A stretch of DNA of 64,000 nt from Cysteiniphilum sp. JM-1 (lineage in GTDB: Bacteria > Pseudomonadota > Gammaproteobacteria > Francisellales > Francisellaceae). The position numbers and the translations under genes were made by a program. The stretch is from assembly GCF_008711525.1 (NCBI RefSeq), contig NZ_VXKS01000002.1:98738-162737 (forward strand), in the 5' to 3' direction. Positions 34,896-45,193 of the stretch are shown here, piece after piece (within the stretch, counting starts at the first letter, position 1; the number at the start of each line of letters is the position of its first letter). The notes below the pieces were generated by a model. The model was given only the letters and a program-made list of their open reading frames with translations, ran no database searches and was not told where the DNA came from.

Positions 34896-36800
34896 TTATT
34901 CATAACTTAATCGTTTCTTAGGATTTGATAAACTACGATCATTGATGATCATGCTTTCGGAACGATTACGCTGTTTATATAAGGACTCATAAATACTATT
35001 GCGATAGCAAGAGCTAAAAATACTATCTTTAAATCTGTTACTATCACTAAGCATTATTTGCTGAGGTGACTGCTGTGATAGTTGTTTGATTTTTTCATTA
35101 TATTCGATTTCCTTATAGGCAAATGCTTCTAGTTCGTCTTGATAGACTTGTTTTGTGATGCTAAGTTCATCTTTTAATAAAGAAACTTTACTTTCAAGTT
35201 TTATAATTTTATATAGCGCATTCTCAAGATTTTGCTCAATAATGCGACTAGCCTTTTTCACAGCGTCAGCATTTTGTTTCAAGGCATCATATCTGGTTTC
35301 GAGACCTTCTAACTCATTATCTTTTCTTTCAAATAGTTGCTCATTATCACTCAATTTTGTTGATAAATTGTTCACATTGGTTATCAGATCATTATTATAA
35401 GTTATTAACTCATCATTAAGCTGCTTATAATTGCTATTGTCTTGCTTTAACCGTCTATTTTCATCGCTGATTTGTTGCTCCCTTTCTATGTATTTAGTCT
35501 TTTGAAAAGATAACAACTCTAACTTCTTGTTTAACTCAATAATATAGTCATCCGTTGTCTGTACTTGAACATCTGCCACCTCAACTTGAAGCTCTTCTTG
35601 ATCGATATAAGACGCTTGAGTATTTCTATCACTTGCAAAACTATTATTGTGCGATGAAAAATAATCAACATACTCAATATGATCGTTTGCTGATTGATGA
35701 TTTTGCTGGATATATTGATAAAATATCTTAAGCTCATCAACTATCTTTGTGCGTAAGTCATTTAGTTGTGATGGCGTCTCCATCACATCAGGCTCTGCTG
35801 AATTTGCTATTGATGATCGCTCTTGAAGTTGACCGTTATCTGAACTGGTTAATTGAAAATACAACTCAATCATTTGTAAGATCTTATCCGAAAATTCTTT
35901 AACATTAATATTTTCGATCATTATCTGATCTGTCATCTGCTCATTAGGTGCAAATAGCTGTTGTGACTGGTGCAATATCTGTTCCTGTTTTCTTTGCAAC
36001 TGACGATCCATTTCAAGCAAATCTTTCCTTTTAACTATCGTTTGAGTGTCAAGTTCATCGATTCTATTATTTTTAAGCGTTATGCTGTCATCATACTCTG
36101 AAAGCAAGGTATTTTTTTGAGCTAATAACTGACGATTTGAAATAATATCATCGTTTATGTTTGAAAGTTCGCATTGCTTTAAGTCTATCTCCTCATTTAT
36201 AGCAATATACGACTGTTGTTTGGTATCCAACGCTCTGGTTAACTCAACTAGCGTTGTTTGATATTGACTTAACTGATTATTTTTTTGCTCAAGCTCCTGC
36301 TGTTTCAGACTAATCTGATCCATTATTGTTTGTAACCTTTGCTGCTTTGTATCAACTTCGAGCATGACGTCTGCAAGATTTACTTCATATTGGTTTAGCT
36401 GATTGGCTTTGTCTTCAAGTTTCTCGCTGTACGCCAATACCGACTCTTCTTTTTGCCGTAAGTCGATATTTAAAAGAGCTAATGAAATATTTTGTTGATT
36501 CAAGCGAACATTCTGTTGTTGAGCTAATTGATCAAGTATTTCCAATTGTGATTGCTTATGATGCATTTGCTCGTCCATCTCATTGAGTCTGTTATAAGCT
36601 GCTGCAATTTTATACTCAACATGCTGAAGTTCACGCTCTTTTTGTTTCAATGACGGGTTATTACTGCCCTGAGACTCGGGGTTAAAGTCAATACCATTAC
36701 CAGAAGACTTACAACCTAGTAGCAATGGTGCTAATATCATTAAAGCTGATAGCTTGAAAATAATGGCACTACTGGATGACAGTTTACTTATGGCAGACAT
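34896..36800 (-). CDS. Coiled-coil lipoprotein of unknown function
   Basis: The ATG at 36800 is chosen; a GTG three codons upstream is possible. The protein has about 634 residues with a lipoprotein signal ending MILAPLLLGC, then KSSGNGIDFNPESQG. Most of the rest is coiled coil with heptad-like repetition. Residues about 50-290 repeat a unit of the type 'L-x-x-K/Q-Q-x-x-L' (QNISLALLNIDLRQKEESVL) with many Gln and Leu. A second coiled coil spans 400-590. The last 50 residues are Ser/Arg-rich. It is probably an outer-membrane-anchored elongated protein. The post-Cys motif SSGNG(I/V) is shared with the 1329-aa lipoprotein. Confidence 0.75.
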   Translation of the reverse strand: MSAISKLSSSSAIIFKLSALMILAPLLLGCKSSGNGIDFNPESQGSNNPSLKQKERELQHVEYKIAAAYNRLNEMDEQMHHKQSQLEILDQLAQQQNVRLNQQNISLALLNIDLRQKEESVLAYSEKLEDKANQLNQYEVNLADVMLEVDTKQQRLQTIMDQISLKQQELEQKNNQLSQYQTTLVELTRALDTKQQSYIAINEEIDLKQCELSNINDDIISNRQLLAQKNTLLSEYDDSITLKNNRIDELDTQTIVKRKDLLEMDRQLQRKQEQILHQSQQLFAPNEQMTDQIMIENINVKEFSDKILQMIELYFQLTSSDNGQLQERSSIANSAEPDVMETPSQLNDLRTKIVDELKIFYQYIQQNHQSANDHIEYVDYFSSHNNSFASDRNTQASYIDQEELQVEVADVQVQTTDDYIIELNKKLELLSFQKTKYIEREQQISDENRRLKQDNSNYKQLNDELITYNNDLITNVNNLSTKLSDNEQLFERKDNELEGLETRYDALKQNADAVKKASRIIEQNLENALYKIIKLESKVSLLKDELSITKQVYQDELEAFAYKEIEYNEKIKQLSQQSPQQIMLSDSNRFKDSIFSSCYRNSIYESLYKQRNRSESMIINDRSLSNPKKRLSYE

Positions 36801-36896
36801 TTTAACCACACTTTGTTATGATTTTGACTATCCAAAACACTAATCAATTTAGGGCTTTAAAAATATAGTCACTATGTATAAGAGTGTGTCAAATGC

Positions 36897-36971
36897 ATCA
36901 TTTATGGGCTAGGCTTAGCTATCTTTAGCCCAAAGCGTAAAAGAAGCAAAGGAAAAAGCGCTATAAATGAT
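36897..36971. repeat. Nested inverted repeats between the lipoprotein and histidine kinase genes
   Basis: The outer arms ATCATTTAT (36897-36905) and ATAAATGAT (36963-36971) enclose an inner stem GGGCTA (36906-36911)/TAGCCC (36926-36931). It could be a terminator region or the remnant of a small element; no T-run follows. Confidence 0.45.
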
Positions 36972-36996
36972 TTACGATGGATATATATTTATTTGA

Positions 36997-38610
36997 TCAC
37001 GCAAGTTTAAGGGGAATATCTACCCATATTTCTGTGCCCTGCCCCAATACGCTCGTTACGCCAAACGTGCCATTTAAAGCTTCAAGATTTTGCTTGACTA
37101 AAGCTAAGCCAAACCCTGTACCATGTACAGCACTCTTGCGATGCTTTTCAGCACGAAAACCTATCTCAAATATGCGTTCTTTATCCTCTTTGGCAATGCC
37201 CGCTCCCGTATCAGCAACTGTAATTCTTAGCAAAACACCTTCCTTAAGCGGTTTAAGTATTTGAACAATAACCTCAATTTTACCTTCAAACGTATATTTG
37301 ACTGAGTTTGACAACAGATTACGTAATATTTGCATTAGCCGTATATAGTCCCCCTTGAGTCTAGGGATATGCTTGGGCATGAAGAAATGATCCAGTACAA
37401 TGTGACGGCTCCCAATCGATACCATCGCGAGATTTAACTCTTGTTGTACTAATTTCTCAATATCAATCGTTACACCGTCACAAGCATTGACCTGAGTAAG
37501 GTCTTTGGAGTAGCGATATAGCTGCTCTGTCATCTCAGAAACAGCATATATCCCTTCTGATACAAGCGCTAAACTCCGATGAAACTGATCATCTTTGATC
37601 TTAGCAGAGTGGGTTTTCAAAAGTGCTAAATTAGACAATACACCAGTAATAGGCGTCCGCAAATCATGATGAAAGTTATGTATAAACTCTTGAATCCTTA
37701 CTTTTTCAGCCTCTAACTCAACCGTTTTAGTTGCTAAAGCTTCTTCTTTTTGTTTGCGATCGGTGATATCAATTGCGATCCCTATAACACCACAACAGCC
37801 ACCATCCGTACTCTTCAATGGAGATTTTGAACTTAAATAAATAAACTCTTTCTGATCTTGTTCTTGTCTGATTATTGTTTCCTCTATCTGTAGAACTCCA
37901 TAAGAAAACAACGCTTTTTTATCATTTATAGCAAGAGACTCACCATACATACCCCAGTTGATTTCAGTATCTTTTTTACCAATAATCTCACTTACCGACA
38001 TACCCACCACTGCTGCCATTGATGCATTACAACCTAGATAATACCCATCAAGATCTTTCCAGAAAACATTTGCAGGAATCTGATCAATCAACTGCTGAAG
38101 TATGTTATTTGATTGACTCAGTTCCATACCAAGCTTTTCATTTCCATATTTGAGTTGCGCTTCTGCATGTTTTTGCTTAGTAATATCAACAGATACAGCT
38201 ACCACTCCAATGACTTTGCCGGCATAATCTTTTAAGCAGCTTTTTTTTGATAAAAATACTAAGACATTCCCCGCTGAATCAGGATATTCTTCCTCAAATT
38301 CTATTACGCCACCACTTTGTAATACTTTTTTGTCGTTTTCTATAATCTCTGAAGTATACTTATTCGTATGCTCAAAATCCATTTCAGACTTGCCAATAAT
38401 CGACTCTGCAGAACATTCTTGTCCCAATAATATTTCAACATTTTTCCTATTAGTTCCCAGAATATCTCCATCGGCACTTTTCCAGTAGATGCGCACATCC
38501 ACTTGATCAATAACCTGTCTTAATAGGGAACTCTCCGCCATCAATTTGGCATTATCTTCTTCCAGTTGTTGGATCCTATTTCTTAGCGAACTATCTATTT
38601 CTGTAGTCAT
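36997..38610 (-). CDS. PAS-PAS sensor histidine kinase (soluble)
   Basis: This 537-residue protein has no membrane segment. The order is: a short coiled coil (about 8-35), PAS 1 (about 30-150, with KSADGDILGTNRKNVEILLG), PAS 2 (about 165-285, with DLDGYYLGCNASMAAVVGMS), a dimerisation/phospho-acceptor domain with H-box FIHNFHHDLRTPITGVLSN (His near residue 314) and a HATPase domain with N-box RNLLSNSVKYTFEG, G1 VADTGAGIAKED and G2 HGTGFGLALVKQNLEAL. The length is typical. No receiver domain is attached. The PAS-receiver protein at 45.4 kb has a receiver without kinase core and is transcribed from the same strand, so it is a possible partner. The protein lies directly downstream of the NRPS gene. 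Confidence 0.9.
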   Translation of the reverse strand: MTTEIDSSLRNRIQQLEEDNAKLMAESSLLRQVIDQVDVRIYWKSADGDILGTNRKNVEILLGQECSAESIIGKSEMDFEHTNKYTSEIIENDKKVLQSGGVIEFEEEYPDSAGNVLVFLSKKSCLKDYAGKVIGVVAVSVDITKQKHAEAQLKYGNEKLGMELSQSNNILQQLIDQIPANVFWKDLDGYYLGCNASMAAVVGMSVSEIIGKKDTEINWGMYGESLAINDKKALFSYGVLQIEETIIRQEQDQKEFIYLSSKSPLKSTDGGCCGVIGIAIDITDRKQKEEALATKTVELEAEKVRIQEFIHNFHHDLRTPITGVLSNLALLKTHSAKIKDDQFHRSLALVSEGIYAVSEMTEQLYRYSKDLTQVNACDGVTIDIEKLVQQELNLAMVSIGSRHIVLDHFFMPKHIPRLKGDYIRLMQILRNLLSNSVKYTFEGKIEVIVQILKPLKEGVLLRITVADTGAGIAKEDKERIFEIGFRAEKHRKSAVHGTGFGLALVKQNLEALNGTFGVTSVLGQGTEIWVDIPLKLA

Positions 38611-38634
38611 ATATCAACCTCAATGGCAAATATG

Positions 38635-38658
38635 GCTTCGACTATGCTCAGCCAACAT
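38635..38658. repeat. CTTCGACT repeat, half copy
   Basis: GGCTTCGACTATGCTCAGCC, corresponding to the left arm of the palindromic family, between the histidine kinase and NRPS genes. Confidence 0.65.
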
Positions 38659-38736
38659 TCATACAACTAGATAATCTCTCGTCAAGCAATACTTATAAAA
38701 AGAATATCTAGAGAACGAATTATACTCATCTTGTCT

Positions 38737-41700
38737 TTAAACGGTTGCAATAAGATATTCATCAGCACCAATTAAATAAGCTGCAACGGCAACCGCCCCC
38801 AATACAAAAATAAGTGTCGGGATTTCTCTTTTTATTTTCTTTATCCAATCCTGTAACTTAGGCGCAAACTTTGTACTCTTATAGCTAAATTCCACCTCAT
38901 ACTTCGACCAATGCTTGTTAACCTCCTCGATAATATTCATATGATTTGCCGCAACCTTAACGAGCTTTAAATATTTTGCATACTTACGCGTATTATTATC
39001 TCTAATCTTATAACCAATCTGCTTGGTTGCTTTAAAAAGAACCGTAGTTATATGCTCTAATTTTCCTGTCGGTTTACAATTCCCAATCGCTATGTCATAA
39101 TCTTTATTCATTAAAATTTTTTGTGCATAATTTGGTTCCAAATTAGCAATCCTTTCATTAATATAATTATCAATTTTTTGACCACCTTTCTCCGGATTAA
39201 AATGCGGATGATACCTTAGTGAACGACCATAAGGAATGTGTGAATCCAGAATAATTAATCTGACATTAGTTTGCCCTTGCTGCTCAAGCCAATATGCCAT
39301 TTCTAAAGCAATAAGCCCCCCTAATGACCAACCAACTAAAGTCAATTTATGGGCATCTTTCACATTAGGACTTAATCTCAGATAACATAAATACTGCTGT
39401 GCTATCTCTGACAAAGTTGTGATTTTATTATCATTCCCAAAGTTATAGTTCTCAATACCTAAACAAAGATATGATAACGAAAGTTTATCCACTAATGTTT
39501 GATAAACCTCACAACCCGCAAAAGCAGGATGGATAAAACAAAATACATGATCACTCGCTTTTGTTTGAGATAAGACCTTAAGGTGATGTTGCGCATCGGG
39601 CGTACAATCCTTAATAATAGTCGATATTGTTTTTAGCCTAAAAACATCTGCAACTCTTATCTCACTTTGCAAAATTTTCGACATTCGATACGCAATCGTA
39701 ATCGCTAAGACAGAGTTACCCCCTAAGTCAAAAAAGTTATCGTCTACTCCAACTACTTTGATATTTAAAACGCTCTGCCACAACTCACAAAGTGCTTTTT
39801 CTATCTTTGAAAGAGGCTCCACATATTGTTGATTAACGAAATGAGGCTCCGGTAGAGCAGATCGATCAAGTTTACCATTAATCGTCAATGGCAAGCTTGG
39901 CAATTCTATAAGCATTGATGGTAACATATAATCAGGTAGAAAGAGCTTAAGTTCATTGTGTATAGCCTCATGACTCAAGTCTCTTTGATTGTCCCTATCC
40001 AAGACATAATAGCCAACAAGGTAGCAATTGTCTTGATGACTATTCTTTGCTATAACGCAACTTTGCTTAATCCCTACAATTTGAGACAATCTACTTTCAA
40101 TCTCGCCAAGCTCGACTCGATAACCTCGAATTTTGATTTGAAAATCTGAACGCCCGATATATTCAATACAGCCATCTGCCTGATATCGGCAAATATCACC
40201 TGTTTTATATAATCTTTGGCTTACTAGGCTTTTGGATGGCGTTACTTGATTAACTAAGTAATTCTGAAAAAAAGATTTGTCTGTTAGCTCTGGTTTATTT
40301 AAATAGCCACGAGCTAATCCAACACCACCAATATAAAGCTCTCCTAATCCTCCCTGTATGACAGGTTTAAGATTGTGATCCAATAAATAGAGTTGCTCAT
40401 TATCCAAAGGACGACCTATAACTGCATAATCAGACGATTGATTGATTTTATAAATTGCACTCCAAATCACAGTCTCTGTTGGACCATAAACATTATAGAC
40501 CGCCATAAAACTTGATAATAGCGACTCTATAATCTTTTCATTTGCAAGTTCACCGCCAACTAAGCATATTTTGTTTTTTAATTTATGTTGGTGTTGTTGG
40601 CATAACTCATATAAAACTCTTGGCGTTTGCTGCACAATATTGCATCTATCTAAATCTTGATCATTAACATCATGTATTGATGACAAAACAACTGTACCAC
40701 CATGAGCGATCGCTAGAGCATATTCAAGTCCAAATATATCAAATACATAATTAGTTAGACTGAGTATGTTTATAGTTCCAACGCCCACTAGCTTATGATT
40801 GAATCGGGATATAAAAGATACATAAGCTTCATGCTCAATCATGACACCTTTGGGTTTTCCCGTTGTGCCTGAAGTATAAATAACATAGGCAAGATCACTT
40901 GAGCTACTATAGCCAATCAAATTATGTGAATCTCCTTTATAACAGTCGCTTTTATCAACTAAAATACACTTAATATCTTCTTTTATTGCGATGTAAAATG
41001 GGCAATTGTTCAAAACGTTTGACTGTGTTAATAAAAGCTTGCTCTTAGTGTCTTTAAGGATATACACAATACGCTCTTGTGGAAAATTAGGATCAATTGG
41101 AACATAGGCAGCTCCTGCTTTTAATACAGCAAAAATAGAGATGATCATTTCCAGTGAGCGCTCAAGAAATAATGCAATCAATGTATCTGGCATTAATTCA
41201 TTACCCGTCATCAATAAAAAAGATTCTCTTATATGACGCGCCAATTGATTGCTTTTTATATTGAGTTCTTGATATGTCAACTCCTTTCCCTCATAAACAA
41301 TCGCAATATTATTCGGTGTTTTCGCGACTTGTTCCTCAAAAAGCTGATATATGGTTTTGTCTTTTGGAAAAGGTGCTTCTGTGCTATTCCAATCATAAAC
41401 CACCTTCTGATAATCTTTAGCACTTAAAAGGCTGATTTCTGAAATTTTGTGATCAAGTGACTTTTCTAAGCCTTCTAATAATATAGAGTAACTATCCAAA
41501 AGTGACTCAACAAAATACCGAGGATATCTGGCAGATTCAAATTCAACTCGACATAAAAGCTGATCTTGCTTTAAATCAAGTTCAAAATACAATCCATGCT
41601 TGACATAACCTGAATGTGAATTAATTTGAGTTTGCATATAAGGATAATGCAGTACTTCTTCAGGTTGTAAGTTAAACTGGATATCCGATAACTGCAGTAC

Positions 41701-44607
41701 CTGCTCACGATCGATTGCTAGCAAGCTTTCATAAGGCAATGCCTGTTCAATCGATTCAATGACTTTTTTATGAGTATTTACAAGATGCTCTTTTAGCGTT
41801 TTATTTTGTGTGATGTTAGCATCAATAATGACATTATTGATAAAGCATCCTGCTACCGATTGACATTGAGGAACATACATTCGCTCATCAATATTCGTAA
41901 TCACAGCAAAATGTGTTTGCTGAGATATCTTGGCTAACATCAGTGTAAACAAACCATACAATACAGAATATTCACTGATCTTAAGTGAATTGGCAACATA
42001 CTTAATTTGATGCCTTAGCTGTGTTGCCCAATTGCAACTTAATTGTTGACCTTTGACATCCTCTGTGGTTTTTGAAAAACCAAGATCAAGCGCTTCGTAG
42101 CTATCTAATTTTTGCTGCCAATATTTTATTTTTTGCTGCATATTTCGCTGATAGTGATCATTGATTGACATTGATAATGCAGTAAAATCTGCAATTGGTT
42201 GTTTAACCGATGACCTTTTGTCCTCTTGTAAGCAAAGATACAAATCAGGCAATATAATATTAGTTATTGATGTTGCATCTAAAAGTGCGTGAAAAAATGA
42301 AATAAATACATATTGTCTAGCATCGACATCAATCAGATAGAAGCGAATGAGCTTATCTTTTTCAATATCAAAAGGTGTTTGATCTATTTGTCTGCAAAAC
42401 AACTCAAGTTTACTGCCTTTATTAAGTTTAACATGCTGACATACCACAGATTGATCTAAATTTAAACGCCGATATAATTTTCCTTCTTGCTTTTCTTCAT
42501 AGTAAGAACTATTCAGCAATTCATACTTCATCATCAAATAATCAATTGCAACTTTAAATACCTTAAAACTAATGTGCTCAGCATATTCAATAGTAAAACT
42601 TTCGTTATAAATCAAAGGGTTATTTGTTGCTAAGACATGACTTAATATACTTTTTTCAAAGTGATGTAAATCATCTGACTGCATTTGAGCTTGCGATGGA
42701 TACTGTTCATATTGATTCTCGATGTATTCTAAAGATAACAGCTCCTTGATTGTTTTGCCTTTGATTAAGTCTAAAGCATCAAAATGGCAACCAACTAATT
42801 GCTTCATTCGTACAACCACATCAACCGCTAGTACTGAATTGCCGCCAAGGGCTAAAAAGTTATCCATCACACCAACTTTATCGACACTTAAAGCACCTTG
42901 CCATATTTGGCAAACTTTATTCTCTCTTTCTGTTGAGGGTGCAACATAGCCAGAAACGTCAACACTTACTTCAGGCAATGCTTTTTTATCTAATTTACCA
43001 TTTGCCGTTAATGGAAAATCCTCAAGTTTAACAATAAAGTTTGGCACCATATACTCAGGCAAGAAGTTTTGTAAATGTTCTAAAATGGCTGAATGACTCA
43101 AATTTATTGCTTTATCCAAAGTGTAATAAGCTACTAATACCTGATGCTGGCTATCTGCCAGACAGGCTTTACTTTTTTCACTCGAGCTATTTACATGATA
43201 TGTTTTGTTATTTAGCACTCTAACAACAACACAACACTGTCTAATGCCGTTTATTTTAGACAACACCTGCTCAATTTCACTTGTTTCAATTCTAAACCCT
43301 CTTATTTTGACCTGTGAATCATTACGTCCTACATATTCAATCTCGCCATTATCAAGTTCGCGTACTAAATCACCTGTTTTATACAAACGATCATATCCTA
43401 AGGTTTTCTCTATTGCGCTAGCAAAAGGATTAATAATAAATGCACTATCACTTAGCTTGGTTAAATTTAAATAGCCCCTTGCAAGCCCTATACCAGAAAT
43501 GCATAATTCACCAACCTGACCTTTTTTACGTGGTTTTAAATCATCATCTAGCACATATAGTTTCATGTTATCAATTGGCTTGCCTATAGTCACTTTCTTA
43601 TCTTTAGCACAATCATGAAAGCTCACTTCAATCGAGGCCTCAGTTGGTCCATAGAAATTATGTAGCGTACACATGACTCGATGCTCAAAAACTTCATAAA
43701 ACTGATCTTTTATGCCATCTGAAAGAGCCTCTCCACTACAAAAAATACGCTTTAACTGATATTTAGTAATTGTCTTAGAAGCAATTGAGGATAAAAACAC
43801 AGATAACATTGAAGGAACAAAATGTAGGACAGTAACCGCTTGATCAATGATTAACTGATGTAAATAATTGGCATCTTTATGACCATCAGGCTTTGCTATA
43901 ACAATTGCCGCACCGTACCAGTTCGCCCACAATAGCTCCCAAACTGATACATCAAAACTGTAAGGTGTTTTTTGTAATACCCTATCTTCTGGACAAAGTG
44001 GATATTGCTTCTGCATGCATTGAATACGATTGACCACACCCTTTTGTGGCACCATCACTCCCTTAGGATGACCGGTTGTACCTGAAGTATAAATGACATA
44101 AGCTAAATCATCACCATTAGTGTCAACGTCGAGATTTCGTTTACTGTAGCTCTCAATCTCATGCATTTCATCAGCTTGCACAATCCCATCTTCATAACCC
44201 AACTTCTTCAGATTTTCCTTGTGCCATGACTGCGTGACAACCACTTTTGCATTAGTATCTTTCAAAATATAACGCACACGCTCATCTGGAAAAGTTGGGT
44301 CAATCGGAACATAAGCACCGCCAAGCTTCAAAACAGCTAATATAGCAATAACCATTTCAAATGATCTATCAAGATAAAGCGGTATCAAAACACCTTTACT
44401 GAAACTTTTCCCGACTTGACTTTCATAGTGTACTCTTATTTTTCTTGCCAACTGATTAGATCGACTGTTAAGCATCTCATAGTTGATACTTTTATCGCCA
44501 AATATTAATGCTTGTGACGTTGGTGATTTTTCTACTTGACGCTCAAACAACTGGTGAATGACTCTGCGATCATCTACTGACACATTATTTTCTTGACTAC
44601 TTATCAA
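38737..44607 (-). CDS. Two-module non-ribosomal peptide synthetase with C-terminal membrane segment
   Basis: This 1956-residue protein starts at a TTG with AAAGGAAG upstream; the next in-frame ATG would delete part of the first domain. The order is: adenylation 1 (about 10-555; YVIYTSGTTGHPKGVMV, NFYGPTEAS, YKTGD, NGKLDKKAL), carrier 1 (LGGNSVLAV, Ser near 590), condensation (about 650-1080; motif FHALLDATS near 775, so HxxxD is kept but the first His is Phe), adenylation 2 (TSGTTGKPKGVMIE, VYGPTETVIWS, NGKLDRSAL), carrier 2 (Ser near 1631) and thioesterase (GWSLGGLIALE near 1759, LIILDSHIP). A hydrophobic segment ends the protein (LIFVLGAVAVAAYLIGA). Binding-pocket residues read by eye are D-V-W-H-F-S-F-I-E for A1 (close to the serine code) and D-I-L-Q-L-G-V-I-W for A2 (close to the glycine code). 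The expected product is a Ser-Gly-type dipeptide unit. No MbtH or phosphopantetheinyl transferase gene lies in the window. Confidence 0.9.
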   Translation of the reverse strand: MISSQENNVSVDDRRVIHQLFERQVEKSPTSQALIFGDKSINYEMLNSRSNQLARKIRVHYESQVGKSFSKGVLIPLYLDRSFEMVIAILAVLKLGGAYVPIDPTFPDERVRYILKDTNAKVVVTQSWHKENLKKLGYEDGIVQADEMHEIESYSKRNLDVDTNGDDLAYVIYTSGTTGHPKGVMVPQKGVVNRIQCMQKQYPLCPEDRVLQKTPYSFDVSVWELLWANWYGAAIVIAKPDGHKDANYLHQLIIDQAVTVLHFVPSMLSVFLSSIASKTITKYQLKRIFCSGEALSDGIKDQFYEVFEHRVMCTLHNFYGPTEASIEVSFHDCAKDKKVTIGKPIDNMKLYVLDDDLKPRKKGQVGELCISGIGLARGYLNLTKLSDSAFIINPFASAIEKTLGYDRLYKTGDLVRELDNGEIEYVGRNDSQVKIRGFRIETSEIEQVLSKINGIRQCCVVVRVLNNKTYHVNSSSEKSKACLADSQHQVLVAYYTLDKAINLSHSAILEHLQNFLPEYMVPNFIVKLEDFPLTANGKLDKKALPEVSVDVSGYVAPSTERENKVCQIWQGALSVDKVGVMDNFLALGGNSVLAVDVVVRMKQLVGCHFDALDLIKGKTIKELLSLEYIENQYEQYPSQAQMQSDDLHHFEKSILSHVLATNNPLIYNESFTIEYAEHISFKVFKVAIDYLMMKYELLNSSYYEEKQEGKLYRRLNLDQSVVCQHVKLNKGSKLELFCRQIDQTPFDIEKDKLIRFYLIDVDARQYVFISFFHALLDATSITNIILPDLYLCLQEDKRSSVKQPIADFTALSMSINDHYQRNMQQKIKYWQQKLDSYEALDLGFSKTTEDVKGQQLSCNWATQLRHQIKYVANSLKISEYSVLYGLFTLMLAKISQQTHFAVITNIDERMYVPQCQSVAGCFINNVIIDANITQNKTLKEHLVNTHKKVIESIEQALPYESLLAIDREQVLQLSDIQFNLQPEEVLHYPYMQTQINSHSGYVKHGLYFELDLKQDQLLCRVEFESARYPRYFVESLLDSYSILLEGLEKSLDHKISEISLLSAKDYQKVVYDWNSTEAPFPKDKTIYQLFEEQVAKTPNNIAIVYEGKELTYQELNIKSNQLARHIRESFLLMTGNELMPDTLIALFLERSLEMIISIFAVLKAGAAYVPIDPNFPQERIVYILKDTKSKLLLTQSNVLNNCPFYIAIKEDIKCILVDKSDCYKGDSHNLIGYSSSSDLAYVIYTSGTTGKPKGVMIEHEAYVSFISRFNHKLVGVGTINILSLTNYVFDIFGLEYALAIAHGGTVVLSSIHDVNDQDLDRCNIVQQTPRVLYELCQQHQHKLKNKICLVGGELANEKIIESLLSSFMAVYNVYGPTETVIWSAIYKINQSSDYAVIGRPLDNEQLYLLDHNLKPVIQGGLGELYIGGVGLARGYLNKPELTDKSFFQNYLVNQVTPSKSLVSQRLYKTGDICRYQADGCIEYIGRSDFQIKIRGYRVELGEIESRLSQIVGIKQSCVIAKNSHQDNCYLVGYYVLDRDNQRDLSHEAIHNELKLFLPDYMLPSMLIELPSLPLTINGKLDRSALPEPHFVNQQYVEPLSKIEKALCELWQSVLNIKVVGVDDNFFDLGGNSVLAITIAYRMSKILQSEIRVADVFRLKTISTIIKDCTPDAQHHLKVLSQTKASDHVFCFIHPAFAGCEVYQTLVDKLSLSYLCLGIENYNFGNDNKITTLSEIAQQYLCYLRLSPNVKDAHKLTLVGWSLGGLIALEMAYWLEQQGQTNVRLIILDSHIPYGRSLRYHPHFNPEKGGQKIDNYINERIANLEPNYAQKILMNKDYDIAIGNCKPTGKLEHITTVLFKATKQIGYKIRDNNTRKYAKYLKLVKVAANHMNIIEEVNKHWSKYEVEFSYKSTKFAPKLQDWIKKIKREIPTLIFVLGAVAVAAYLIGADEYLIATV

Positions 44608-44657
44608 AACTTGACTTCCTTTGAAAACTTGAAATTAATACTGATGCGTTATTGGGC

Positions 44658-44924
44658 TTATACAAATCGATAGTAGATTGCTGTGATAACAACTGTCACA
44701 CACGTTACCATGCCAAAAATAAATCCCGATGTTAAAATCCAATCTTTGATTAAAAGCCCATACAACACACAAACAAACTGAATCAACAAAAACCCAGCAA
44801 ATGTTATAATCGATATGTTTTCCGAAGATTTAAGCTTTACTACCTTAATTGTCTGCGGCAAGAAAAGTAACGCATTAACGAATAAACTTAGCGCGAACAT
44901 GACCTGAATAGTATAGGCATACAT
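44658..44924 (-). CDS. SemiSWEET/PQ-loop small transporter-like protein
   Basis: This 88-residue protein has three membrane segments (about 5-22, 39-60, 65-85) and a PQ motif in the loop after the first (LLFLPQTIKVVKLKSSENIS). This is the three-helix SemiSWEET/PQ-loop unit, which dimerises to make a sugar or small-solute uniporter. It ends 50 nt before the NRPS start and has a GGAGG ribosome site, so it is likely in the same transcript. It may transport a substrate or the product of the synthetase, but the true substrate cannot be read from sequence. Confidence 0.75.
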   Translation of the reverse strand: MYAYTIQVMFALSLFVNALLFLPQTIKVVKLKSSENISIITFAGFLLIQFVCVLYGLLIKDWILTSGFIFGMVTCVTVVITAIYYRFV

Positions 44925-45193
44925 TTATTTAATCCTCCATAATAACGCTTTGTTACCACTGTAAATCTAGCACCGAACTGCATGGCATTATATTAAGAGG
45001 GAATCAGCAGCTCGGCTGTTTCTCATTATGATCACAGCACCTCATGTTTTATATCCATTTATCATCTCAAAATGAATCAATCTTGATACTATATGATTCA
45101 ATATTTGGCTTTTTACGCTAGTTTTTCCACGCTACAGTTGCTGCAGCAAAATAACAAGTAACATCACGCAAGATAAAAGGAGATAACAAGATC

